From NCBI GenBank assembly GCA_015499995.1, contig JADNRV010000645.1, positions 1-19,913 of the forward strand: a stretch of 19,913 nucleotides of DNA. Direction: 5' to 3'. Every line of letters begins with the position of its first letter. Positions within the stretch are counted from its first letter, which is position 1. Of this stretch, positions 1 to 9,700 are shown one piece after another. The notes beneath the pieces are model-generated. The model had not been told where the DNA came from and did not search any database. It was given only the letters and a program-made list of their open reading frames with translations. Position numbers and translations under genes: made by a program. The stretch comes from Flammula alnicola. Its lineage: Eukaryota > Basidiomycota > Agaricomycetes > Agaricales > Strophariaceae.

Positions 1-670
1 TTGTCGCTGCCTGACTGCTGTAGCGTGAATCCAACGAAGTGAATTGTGAGACTGGTGATGTCCTATATCCACTTTCAGTTGTTGTGGTCGCATTCACCGC
101 AGCAGGACTCACAGGAACCTGGAGGAAACCTGACTTCTCAAGCCATGGCTCATCTTGATCATCCGAAAACCCTTTGAGGACGAGGCCACGAAGCCGAGGG
201 CACTTCTCCTTGAGCTGCGCCAAGAATTCCTGACGAAGTTGACCAAATCCTTTGACAGGCTCGAAGCCTTTATCAGCATCATAATACCATCGCTTCATCA
301 GGTGCAGGCCCAAAGTGTGGATGAACGGGAGATAACCCTTCGATATGACGTCCTCAACCCGTCTAATCACGTCCGAGGGAGGGTCCTGGTCCCGTGTGTC
401 GACAGAGAGATCAGACATAATGTGCAACTCGCGGACGATGCGGCCCAACGGCGGATTGTCCAACAGCTTCTGTAAGACCAGTGTAGCATCTGTTTCATTC
501 TGTAGGACCAGCCGCGAATATACTAGAGGAAGAACGAACTCCGAGATATGGTGGTTAGTCAACGCGAGGGCGAGCAAGGTCGAAGGGGTCGCGTAGAGTG
601 GTAGATGGGCGGCAATGATAGGGTAAATCTCTGGCAAGAGTTCGTTGAGGGGCCCCTGTTGGGTAACCAT
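1..670 (-). CDS. F-box-like hypothetical protein, 5' part
   Basis: An open frame runs on the minus strand from the ATG at 668-670 to the left edge with no stop, about 223 codons, so the 3' end is missing. The N-terminus (residues about 8-50: NELLPEIYPIIAAHL, then ALTNHHISEFVLPLVYSRL) has the Leu-Pro, Ile and 'called-back-to-neighbour' pattern of the short F-box-like start common in basidiomycete leucine-rich proteins, which would bind SKP1. The rest (residues 70-170) is helical with spaced leucines and no catalytic motif. A possible GTGAGT donor near 103 with an AG about 60 nt on could be an intron; both readings stay open, so the last 35 residues are uncertain. Most of the plus-strand ORF at 155-475 is its shadow. 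The F-box call rests on pattern only; existence of a gene here is more certain than its family. Confidence 0.55.
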   Translation of the reverse strand, partial: MVTQQGPLNELLPEIYPIIAAHLPLYATPSTLLALALTNHHISEFVLPLVYSRLVLQNETDATLVLQKLLDNPPLGRIVRELHIMSDLSVDTRDQDPPSDVIRRVEDVISKGYLPFIHTLGLHLMKRWYYDADKGFEPVKGFGQLRQEFLAQLKEKCPRLRGLVLKGFSDDQDEPWLEKSGFLQVPVSPAAVNATTTTESGYRTSPVSQFTSLDSRYSSQAAT

Positions 671-914
671 GTTGAAAGAGTGTTCTGGTGAAACACGTAA
701 TTTAAAAGCTGCATTCCATTTGTCGTCGCTCTACTTATATCGAGCAGAAGACCTTCGAATCGTGGGATAATAACGTTGAATTAGGTTGCCTCCGAGGCAG
801 CCGTCGTTCAGGGGTTTTAAGAAAAGAAAGATACATCCGGTAGAGGAGACAATTTTATTTCAGGTAACTCAACCCTACACAACATCAAGATAGGTCGAAC
901 TTCGATGCGTTAAC
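671..914. other. upstream region of the F-box-like gene
   Basis: This AT-moderate stretch separates the start of the minus-strand gene at 670 from the old transposon beginning near 915. It should hold the promoter of the minus-strand gene. I see no clear TATA box, repeat or ORF in it. Confidence 0.4.
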
Positions 915-948
915 CATCAGCACAACCTGATTTTTGTCACGCAAAATT

Positions 949-1346
949 CAAGGGGTGTGCACCGGCAATTGCCGGCATACAGCCTAGGGAGGGGGGGGGT
1001 CCCATTGTGGCTTATCCAAATAAAAATTTGAAGTACATTTTTGGCAGAATAACACATCTAGAGGGTTCCTACAAAGTATTATCCACTGTTTCCATGAATT
1101 TACGGCCCACATGAGCTGCCTGTGGCTCAACAGCAAGAATGTGTCCAGATTTGGACACATTATGTCAGCGGTCAGATCGGCCCGAACATGGTTAGGTAGC
1201 AGATCAGTCTTAGTTAGGAAGGTCTGATCAGGCACGTGATAATTTATTTCCTTTTTTGGAATGGCTAAGGGGGGGGGGAGGGTTAACAAGTCCTTATCCA
1301 AATAAAAGTACCTCGTATATCTGGAAAAAAAATTGCATACCCCTTG
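949..1346. mobile_element. nested 398-bp MITE, hAT-like ends
   Basis: The insert starts CAAGGGGTGTGCA and ends TGCATACCCCTTG, which is the reverse complement with one mismatch (12 of 13). It is flanked by a perfect 8-bp duplication GCAAAATT at 941-948 and 1347-1354. Eight-bp duplications and a CA(A)GGGG-type end are usual for hAT elements, so a non-autonomous hAT-like element is the best guess. Inside, two direct repeats sit near the two ends (about 983-1025 and 1263-1306), each with a poly-G run (9 G at 991-999, 10 G at 1269-1278) followed by CTTATCCAAATAAAA or CCTTATCCAAATAAAA. A 14-bp palindrome CCGGCAATTGCCGG lies at 962-975. The minus-strand ORF 984-1388 crosses the element edge and is not a gene. 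Confidence 0.8.
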
Positions 1347-1534
1347 GCAAAATTGGCCAAAAATAGCTTCTGTGGCATTCTGTGGCACAGCATGTCACAG
1401 AGCCAATAGCATGGCGCCAATTGTGATGTGAACTAGCCTTTGAGCGCTGAGCTGTTGCTGATGTGATACCGTGAGCGGCGAGTCCCTGAGCCCTCTGTCA
1501 CCAGGCGTTATACTTATCTGTGAACATCAGCTTG

Positions 1535-1969
1535 CTACTTCCAGAGTGACGACTGGCCAGCCAGGCTAGTATTCTCTGCCGCTACATTGTCCACCCCTAC
1601 CACGTTCTGCGAAGCTGCCGCTTTCTTCTTTTCCGCTGCCTTCGAGGCTGTCGCCGCTCGCTTTGATTCTTGCATAACACGCAGCTTTTGTGCTATCTAT
1701 AATCTGATCATGATGTGATCGACGGTCTGCGGCGAATGGTATTGGGGCAGTAAGGTGTCTGGGAAGATGAGATGTGCATTATGGAATGCATGGGTATTGA
1801 TGAGGAATTCATCAAGATGTTTGTGTTCAATGAATGCTTCCATTATGCCTGATTCAACTCGTTCTTGTAGGACGGCCCACCTTCCAGACGCTGTGCAACC
1901 TGCCTGGCGAGTCGCTTCGAGTTCTGAAAAGTTCAGTCTGAACCTTCGTTCAGGACTGGACAATGACAT
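1535..1969 (-). pseudogene. broken ORF inside the old transposon
   Basis: A minus-strand frame of 145 codons runs from the ATG at 1969 to the TAG at 1535-1537 and is interrupted once by TAG at 1697-1699. The frame past that stop still looks coding: a basic, Ala/Lys-rich stretch (KRAATASKAAEKKKAAASQN) and a natural-looking C-terminus ending SSLWK. Upstream of 1969 the frame is closed by TGA, so this is probably the C-terminal remnant of a transposon protein. The part before the internal stop is rich in His, Phe and acidic residues; I do not recognise a DDE/D core, zinc knuckle or BED finger. It lies wholly between the inverted arms, which supports its being the element's own gene rather than a host gene. 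Confidence 0.5.
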
Positions 1970-2208
1970 CTCTATACATGGAGATCAACCTTCTGCCTTC
2001 TGACTGTCCAAGCATCAGCAAAACCTGGTTGCACTGTGTGATTCTGTGGGCTGCTGTAATCGGAAGAACCCATGCTATGGCTCTGTGTGCAGTGCTTCCC
2101 ACAGAATGCCACAGCCGCTATTATTTTTGGCCGATTTTGCGTGACAAAGTTTTGCTGATGAGCCGCATCCATAGGGCAACCCCACGCCTGGGCAGCCTCA
2201 TCTATGGA

Positions 2209-2216
2209 TATAAAAA
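2209..2216 (+). promoter_or_regulatory. TATA box of the secreted-protein gene
   Basis: TATAAAAA stands 103 bp upstream of the ATG at 2319, a normal core-promoter spacing for a fungal gene with a 60-80 nt leader. It is only about 50 bp beyond the right arm of the old transposon (ends near 2160), so upstream control elements must lie in or beyond transposon sequence. Confidence 0.6.
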
Positions 2217-2318
2217 GGCTGCTCAACTTGAACGAACCTCAGCTGGTCTTCCAACTCCCAAACCACAAACCACTACAGCGCTGGTCGCTCGGTCTTCCAC
2301 CCACAAACACAATTCATA

Positions 2319-3105
2319 ATGAAACTCTCTCTCTTTACTGCTATGATTTCTGGCCTCGTAGCTTGCTCGTATGCTATACCCATTGGCAGTGTTGATTCCA
2401 TGATCGAGAGGTAAGCGCCAACTCTTGGTTAACATTCTTTTTGTTGAAAATCCCATGACTTCGCAGGGCGTACGATATTGACGACCTCGACGTCAGAGAA
2501 TGGCTCGATCTAGAAGCTCGATCTGTGAGTTTTGACCGTATTAATTGAACATGAGCAGTCCCTAACTCTAGTTTCGGTGCCTTAGTTCGCCCCCACAAGT
2601 AAAAATATGAGGCTGCGCGCTCATGCCTTCATTGATGAGGCGCTTCATAAGAGCGCGATAGAGGAAGCTGCCACGCCATCAACCCAGACTGGAACGTATC
2701 ACACGAACAATGAGTTCCATCTTGATCGCCAACAGCCGACCAATGCCCAGGGCGATCATAAAGTTGCAGTCCAGCTGAATCGGGGCTCAACTACCACCAT
2801 TGGCCAGGTGGTGATCAACCAACATCACCACGACATCACTCCTAAGACTGTCAGTTTCGGTATTCTTTACGCTCTTGCACAGTCATTGAATTTGATAAAC
2901 TTAGGTTGCAGCAAAATTGAAGCACTCTATCAACACCGGGCCTCCTGACGTGCGGGTACCCAACAGCAGTAGGGCTGAAAGGACTGCGAAGAACATAGCG
3001 AACAACCATGCAAAACACATTGCCAAGCAACAACGACACGCTACCGCTCATGCGAATGGTATGGCTGAAGCGGCTGCAGGGCATTTTAAGAAAGGCAACA
3101 AGTAA
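2319..3105 (+). CDS. small secreted protein, function unknown
   Basis: Four exons (2319-2410, 2467-2524, 2586-2849, 2905-3105) encode 204 residues. The first two introns have GTAAGC and GTGAGT donors, the third a weaker GTCAGT; all acceptors are CAG or TAG and the phases agree. The N-terminus is a clear signal peptide (residues 1-19, MKLSLFTAMISGLVACSYA, likely cut before IPIG). An acidic stretch follows (residues 31-47, with DIDDLDVREW then LEAR), resembling the propeptide-like segment seen in many basidiomycete secreted proteins. The mature part is polar, rich in Gln, Asn and His. The tail (residues 155-204) is basic and Ala/His/Lys-rich and probably helical. There are almost no cysteines after the signal, so it is not a disulfide-stabilised effector. 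No enzyme motif is seen. Export is well supported, function is not. Confidence 0.78.
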
Positions 3106-3492
3106 TGTTGTGCCACACCTGTACTTTTGAATAGAGATTTGGAATACAAGTTTGTGTCGACAATGGTGGCTTTATCGTGCGAGTGTTAAATCTAACTACG
3201 GGCCTACTGGTGGCCCTTGGACGAATGGCAAGATTTGCTCACTACAACGCATGGAAGCCAAAGCGGAAGAAATTCTAAACTCTTATATGAGGACTCTCAT
3301 GTTGGCTCACGGTGAAGTTGGTGCAGTACCACATGTGCAGCCTCCCAGAGGAGCAGAAACATTCATTATGTACGTAATACATACATCGCACAGATGCTCT
3401 GATGAATACAGTATAATTTAAGCCAATAACTTATTGCTTGATTCTGATCTACCGCCTAATGCCAGTAACAGTGGTATTACAAGATATGTAAC
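3106..3492. other. intergenic, convergent 3' ends
   Basis: This stretch lies between the stop of the secreted-protein gene and the stop of the minus-strand membrane protein. It should hold both 3' UTRs. The ORF at 3152-3421 has no family pattern and no supporting splice sites. I see no repeat or RNA gene. Confidence 0.4.
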
Positions 3493-5563
3493 TCAAAACT
3501 CGTCATCGATGGGATTCAGCAGGGAGGCTCTGGACAGCGAAGTCCTACTAGCAAAGGTGATTTGGCCCAGGCCATTCTCTAAGTGGGGTGATGTTTCAAT
3601 GGAAGAGTAGGAAAGTCGGACCCCCCCTGCAGATGCGTCAAGCAAATGTGTCCGTTTTGGGCGGGCATGGAGGTATTCAACCATGTCTAGGTATATCCGT
3701 GTAACCTGTTTAAAAAACCTTTCAGGGCCAAGCTGCGACGACAAGAATATGGAACAGAGACTGACCAATACTGGGTATAATGCCATCATCCAACTGGAGA
3801 AAAGGTGGTGTTAGAGAAAGATGCATAAACGAAAGAGATGGGAAGAAAGGAGCTCACGGTATCCCAATGGCTTGCAATGGACCCGACGTACTGACAACGA
3901 TAACAGCGTTCACGATTTTTGCCACTGGGACGACGAAAGAAATCCAAAGCCTAAATGAGCGCCCACTCTGCAACGTCAAGCAAGACATGAACGTACCTAT
4001 GGCGCTAGAATAAATTTACGACGGCGTGTCAGTCAGACGTTGGTTAGCTTCAATTTATGAGAACAAAACTCACAAGAAAAAATAAAACATCCCATGTCTG
4101 ATGAAGATCATCATTGTCGGTATGAGTATGCGGGCCTGGTGCAGGCTCCTCCAGCTAGGCTTTCTGTTCGCGTCCAGATCACGCACGACGCCGAGTAGGC
4201 TGGCGAGCATTAGGGTGAAGTAGGTACATTGGGCTGCGATCGATGGGATCCTGCCAGTTGAGCCAATAAACTGGAGTAAGCAGACTGAGAATGGAGGTAG
4301 CAGGAAGACAGACGGACCAGGCAGCGAGTGTAAAGGCGGGGTGGATGCTGAAAGAAAGTGTCGAGCAGCCAGGCATCGAAAACCCCCTTGCTGGCGAGAG
4401 GACCACGGCAGAGGATACGAATACGAACCCTATGCCTAGACTTGTCTATGATAGTAATGTTCAATGTTGAGTAGCGTCCTTGTGTGTGTCAGTGTCATCC
4501 GATTGACGTACAATCAATTGTACTACACGACCGAAAAAAATTGTTGTTGTTGAATAAATATCGGAGGCTTGAGATCTGCAGAGTCCTTACCAAAGAAGAG
4601 GGAGGCAGTGGATAGTAAAGCTATGGAAAGTTCAGTCACCACTGGAGGCCCGGGCAGAATGTTGAACTCGTACTTGTGAATCTCCACCCGTATACCGCGT
4701 TTATGCGAATGAGGATCATGACATCGGGTAGCAACGTTATGACCGCCATATTACTAGATAGCTGTTAACTTCGTGCGGCAAACCAAAAGGGTAGCGCAAC
4801 TGACATGACAATGATGTAGTACCACACAGTGCAGCTGCATTTACATAAACAGGTAAGATTCGTAGGAGACGCTTGGAGGACTACTAGTCTATGCGCACAA
4901 CTGGAAGATGGGAAGATATATTTCAGTTAAAAATAGATAAGCTAAACCGACGATATGGCTCACATTGAGAGATGGATTGAAGCTAGTGTTTACTGACGGA
5001 AGAATGTAGATTGTAAGAAGAAAACATAAAGATTTCCGTAGAGCAAGCTCACCACCGACAAACCAACTGGTTGGAGATAAGAGTTAGGTAGTATTCCAGG
5101 GAAAGAGAATAGCCCAGAGACGTACGCAAGATTCAGAACCGATGCATAGCGGACGATTACATACATCCGCCTCGTATGCCGACCTTTGCGTTCATGCCTA
5201 ATCCATGCGTGGATGAGACGAGTTGCAGGTTAAGTGTGAGATAAACGGACCAACGATGCCACACGAGGGAGACCTGATCGTTTTTGTTTAGAATTATCTC
5301 TCTGGTTCGAACAACGGAGTGTGCCTTGCCTCTTTACCGAAACACAAGATCATATCGTACACTACCCATGTTAAAGCAGCCACTGTAATGAGAGATCTTC
5401 ATTAATACAAAGCGTATGCATTGGGCACACGATACATACCAGAACAAAAGTTGAACAAGAGGGTATCGCGAGCGAGGCGTGCGTTGGCTGCAAGAAGCTG
5501 CTGCTCATGGTGGTTGTGCCATTGTTGCCGCTCGACGCTGAAAAGGTTTCCAGCCAAATCCAT
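3493..5563 (-). CDS. DUF6533-like multipass membrane protein
   Basis: Assembled on the minus strand from exons sharing DUF6533 landmarks. Exon 5563-5440 starts MDLAGNLF. Exon 5382-5330 reads VAALTWVVYDMILCFGKE, and the frame resumes at 5273 with VSLVWH, the family's YD..E..W signature. Then come an RYASVLNLAYVSG segment ending at 5053, LIRINAVYGW (4753-4674), a 30-nt exon 4620-4591, and a long exon from 4435 with PGCSTLSF and AAWSVC. Next is IFIRHGMFYFF to about 4076, LWISFVVPVAKIVNAV (3950-3858) and the last exon 3793-3493, a cytoplasmic tail ending NPIDDEF. Seven hydrophobic helices are expected. Boundaries inside 5255-5180, 5052-4754 and 4300-4180 are unresolved, so a decayed gene is not excluded. 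The intron 5329-5274 has a GC donor. Role unknown; receptor or sensor is a guess. Confidence 0.7.
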
Positions 5564-5940
5564 GCCTGGCGAGACTGGCTGACTACGTGGTCGGGGACAT
5601 ATGGGAGCGAGGATTGTTATGGTGAAGGACAATGATATTGCACGCCCAAATGTCAAAAAAACTGTCCAAGGTGTCCATCACACCCAACATAGGCTGACAG
5701 TCACACATGTGCATGATCTGCTGTCTACCACATCTGCATCGTACGGTACTTACCACCGTCTACTTGAAATTTTACTAAGGAACGACAGCTCAGCGCGTCT
5801 CTTCATACCACGTCTAGTGCAGGATTTAAATTTCTAGTAATTTTTCTTGGTCCTGGGACTCTGGCGGTGGAACGGCCAAGGTAACGGCCTGCAAGTATAG
5901 GCGCACGTGACCTTCAATTTCGCATGTTTGTGAAAGACGC
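5564..5940. other. intergenic upstream of the DUF6533-like gene
   Basis: This is probably the promoter side of the minus-strand DUF6533-like gene, up to the target duplication of the first MITE copy. The ORFs at 5402-5656 (minus, extending past the chosen start) and 5601-5837 (plus) have no family support beyond the exon already used. Nothing else is recognisable. Confidence 0.35.
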
Positions 5941-5948
5941 GACTGACC

Positions 5949-6565
5949 AGGACCTCCGAAAATACCCTGGTAGGTCAGATACAAAAAACCAAAGATTTCT
6001 GGGTTTTCGGGTGAACAAAATTTTTCGTTTTAGGGCCCGATTTCGGGTGAATTACCAACCTAACCTCCAAAATTTTGCGATTTCGGGTGAACAAAATATC
6101 TGACCTCATAGTATAATTAATTGACGATTTTAAATCATTTATTAATCATAAGCCTCGTCGTTTCACATACTGCTTATCATTATCTTAGTCTACAAATTGT
6201 TGTCATCATAGGACTCTTCGCCGACGTTCTTCTTTCACGTATTGCATTGTTCTAACAATTTGCAGAGGAGGACGATGCCACCAAGTACATTTTGCGTATG
6301 GGTCATTGGCCCAACCTATTAATAACTTGCCGGTTGCTTGCCGGTTCTGGAGTTCCGGTCATTGGTTGTCGACAGCAGTCGGGTGAACAACATCTGACCT
6401 TGGACAATGGGGCCGACTTTTGGGTGAACAATTGCACCTTACCTGAGTGAAAATTTTTGGCTCTCGATGGGTGAACACAGCCAAAAATTATCTGACCTTT
6501 GCAGCCAAAGGCTGCGATTTCGGGTGAACTGGTATCTGACCTAATAGGGTATTTTCGGAGGTCCT
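5949..6565 (+). mobile_element. TIR element copy A (617 bp)
   Basis: It begins AGGACCTCCGAAAATACCCT and ends with the exact reverse complement, a 20-bp terminal inverted repeat, continued by GGTAGGTCAGATA against ATTAGGTCAGATA. A perfect 8-bp duplication GACTGACC flanks it (5941-5948 and 6566-6573). There is no transposase; the minus-strand ORF 6303-6653 is accidental and shared with copy B. Seven GGGTGAAY motifs lie in one orientation (starting near 6009, 6045, 6085, 6381, 6422, 6469 and 6522) with four TCTGACCT motifs (6099, 6393, 6491, 6535) and one inverted copy at 5972, probably transposase-binding repeats. The 8-bp duplication fits hAT- or KDZ-type mobilisation; which one is not decided by the sequence. 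It ends 223 bp before the NBS1 start. Confidence 0.93.
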
Positions 6566-6788
6566 GACTGACCCTGTTCGATACCAACTCAGTTTCTCGT
6601 CGTACGATTTGACGGAGCCGTCCGAAGAACTCTCTCATATTCTTTATATTCACTGGGTCTTATTGATTCATTGATTCACCTCGGTCAACGACTCCCGTCT
6701 AATACGTTTTATTCTCGTGGTTTGACAACATTGGTGTCGTGCTCCTGTATAGTGGAGCTTCGGCCATATATCACTCTAGAGCTTGATT

Positions 6789-9700
6789 ATGTGGGTAGCG
6801 TTGGGTCCATTTGATGGAGAGGTCGTTGGTGAGGCGGGATTCCAGAGTATGTGCTGTTTACTCGTCCTGCGTCCAGGCGTCTATTAACACCGGCTGCACA
6901 GAACCAAAACTTCTGAAGCCAAACTCGTCATATGTTGTGGGTAGGAAGGATAGACCACTACTTGTTAACAACAAGAAGGTTTCGCATGACCATTGCGAGT
7001 TCATTGTTGGGGATCATACTATCGACGACGCCGTGAGTGCTCCAGTCTTTTTGTCTATAACCCACTCCCAATCATATAATCAGAGCAACCCTTCATCCAG
7101 ACCACTGCTTGAAGTCGTCAACCGTATCAAAAAGGTTAAAATGCTGAGCATTACTCGAGATGGCAAAGAAAAAAACGTCGAACCGTCTGCAAAGATGGAG
7201 TTGGAACACGGAGACATTGTATCGCTCATTAGTGGGATTACGATCACGTATGTCCCCCGGCCTTTGCGACAGCCGATGACTAACGTCTTCAAATAGTGTG
7301 GAGTGGAGACCATTATGCGCATATTCTTCTACACCTCGTGGAAAAGGTTCGATTCCAATTGATGCTTGTGCGTCCTTAGGTATGCCACACTCATTTTCGA
7401 TTTCTTTCTGGAGCACTTACGACCTTATTGTTAGGCATAAAACTGGTGTATACACCGCACACCGAAATTACACACCACCTTATATCTCATTATGTTGCCA
7501 ATTTATCCACGGCGACGTCTCTTCTTTCTCTCAGCCGTTTCGTTAAACCAGAATGGTTACGAGAAGTTTTACGACTGGGTAACCTCCCTAGACACAACGA
7601 GGAAGCAACTGGAACATCTCTGGAAGATCATTTCATTCTCCCACTAGAGAGCAAATTTCGGCCATCATTTTCGCCTTCTCTCTTGCCCTCACAGAAGAAG
7701 TTTGAAATTTGGGAACCTAACGAAGAACGAGTGAACCTCTTCAATGCATGTCGATTTATTTGCTTGCATGAAAAGGTCAGAGAAGTGGACGGCGAAATCA
7801 AAGAAGCAATTCATCGAGGTGGAGGGACTCTAGAAACGTTCGATATTCACTCTGGAGTATCCAAGTTCAACAGAGCTCTGACGCGAAGCCAAGCAAAGGA
7901 AGGGAAAAAGACGGTCGTGGTTGGAGATCCAGACTTGATGCAAGCGGCAATTGGAAGTGAAGACTGGGGTCAGTTCCTTGCGGAAGCTACAAGGTATGTC
8001 GTGGCGGTATCTTTTGACTCGCCTCGGGATCCTCACCCCGACTGTCTCGTAGTTTCACCCTGGCTATTCTTCCTCCATCAAAAATAATCCAAGCAGTTCT
8101 CGAAGTTGATGTGCAGGTTCTTTTCCTTTCAGTTTCGACGGACACGGAGGGAAGCGCAGCCCAACAACGTGAGTCTTAGTAGTTCTGCTCATTGGTCTGG
8201 TCACTTGACATCAATGTTCAGCGCGTACGTTGTCACCATTGCCCGATGTAGTTCCCAATACACTCTCCAACGAGCCATCGATGGAATCAAGTAGCTCGTC
8301 GAGTCAAGTAGCAGGTCCATCTCGAAAGCTTGTCCGTCGAACAACCTCTCGCTCTGGGTCGCGCGAACCGTCGATTCCTCCGACATTTGGATCAGAAACT
8401 GTAGATGAATCAATGGCTCGGCCCCGAAGGGTATTTCTACTGCACCTCTCCTAAATACTTTCAAGCTTATTTCCTGCTGTCCAGGGCCTGACTCGACGAG
8501 TTGCAGGAGGCGCCCCTCTTATAACAGGTTTAGATGATCCATCAGCCGTGATTGACGCCGTTCCCAACCTGGAAACAAGAAAGCGTTCTCCTCCGCCCTC
8601 TATCTATGATTTTACGGTATGCACTCTCGGTATCTCTGCTATTGATCCTAATAAAGTATTTTAGGCTCCAACGCCTGCACGTTCAAGCAAGCTCAAGCGG
8701 CGGGTTGGCGTTGGAGGTCCGGACGGACAAATTGGGTTGGAATCACCAGCCCTCTTATCTGGAATTGAGGAGACGATCAGAGAACCTCCGCTCAAAAAGT
8801 TCAAAGCACTGTTCGAAGCAAGCAATCCTAACGGGCCAGATGCCGAGACATTTGGTCTAGCGGATAGCATGCCTATTGATTCATCGAGTCAGACCCAGAC
8901 CCAGAGCGACGTACAATCGCGTCCGTTAAGAAGCATGGGCGCTTCAAATCTAGCGGTTTTACGTGAAGAGGAAGAAGAAGCCACTCAATCAGGGCTGGCA
9001 AGCAGTGTCGGTCAGCGAGGCCACAAGAGAAGGCTGGAATCTGTGGGAGAAGATATCGATATGGAAACTGTCGATCACAATGGCGGGTCCGATACGGCTC
9101 TCCCTGCTGCCAAGAAGCGGGCAGTGGAGAATGTAAATTCTGTCGGAAGGAATGACGATGCACCTATGGTTCTCGCGGCAACCAGAGCTGCAAGCAAACC
9201 TCCATCTACCATCGCACCAGCCAAGGATAAACGTGGGGCGCCAGCGGGCAAGCCAGACAGCGATGCTGCGTTCCTCAAAGCAATCGCGTCCACAAAGCGT
9301 GGCAAAAAGGCCGAGGACGCGTTCGATCGGGAGTTCAACCAGTTGAAGATATCAAAACCTGAAATTGACAATCGCGACCCGGAGGAAGAATGGGGTTTGT
9401 TGGCTGAGTTTGGTGACGATTCTGGCCTGCGAGGGAATTTCATGACAGTGGTCGACATGGATTTATATCAGAAGGACCCTAACCGCCAGAAAAACCCGGC
9501 GAACCACTCTTGGGATGGAAAGCCAAACTTTAAGAAATTCAAAAAGGTATTTGTCATGCATATTGTTCAGAAAGTTGAAATACGCTAACGGAGATTGCTT
9601 GTGCTTCTGCAGAAAGTTGTCGGCATGCCAAGGTCCAAAGTCGAGGTCTTTCTCAACGAAGAAAATGACTATGGCATGGGCGCAGGTATGATCATGCTCG

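Larger units (their letters stand above)
915..2160. mobile_element. old TIR transposon, interrupted by a nested MITE
   Basis: Inverted arms mark the element. The left arm is 915-948 continued at 1355-1416; the right arm is 2063-2160 read on the minus strand. Shared blocks in order are CATCAGCA, TTTGTCACGCAAAAT, GGCCAAAAATA, CTGTGGCATTCTGTGG, CACAGAGCC and ATAGCATGG, with mismatches and small gaps, so the arms have diverged and the insertion is old. The left arm lines up with the right only if the 398-bp insert 949-1346 and one copy of its target duplication are removed. The interior carries a broken minus-strand ORF (1535-1969). Outer limits are approximate, since similarity fades outward (GATGCG near 904 and near 2170) and I find no clean target duplication. 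No transposase motif is recognised, so the superfamily is open. Confidence 0.65.

Noticed and set aside
991..1278. G-quadruplex between the two poly-G runs
   Set aside because: Only two G runs 270 bp apart; no set of four close G tracts is present.
984..1388. 134-codon minus-strand ORF
   Set aside because: It spans the nested MITE, its target duplication and the arm of the older element, and encodes low-complexity sequence at the G run.
4099..4140. Plus-strand ATG followed by MKIIIVG, like the start of an FAD-dependent oxidoreductase
   Set aside because: It is antisense to the MMIFIRHG exon of the minus-strand DUF6533-like gene, and no glycine-rich continuation is found after any splice.
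6303..6653. 116-codon ORF, repeated at 10404-10706
   Set aside because: Both lie mostly in the two MITE copies and run across the terminal repeat; the frame is shared only because the DNA is identical, and it has no family pattern.
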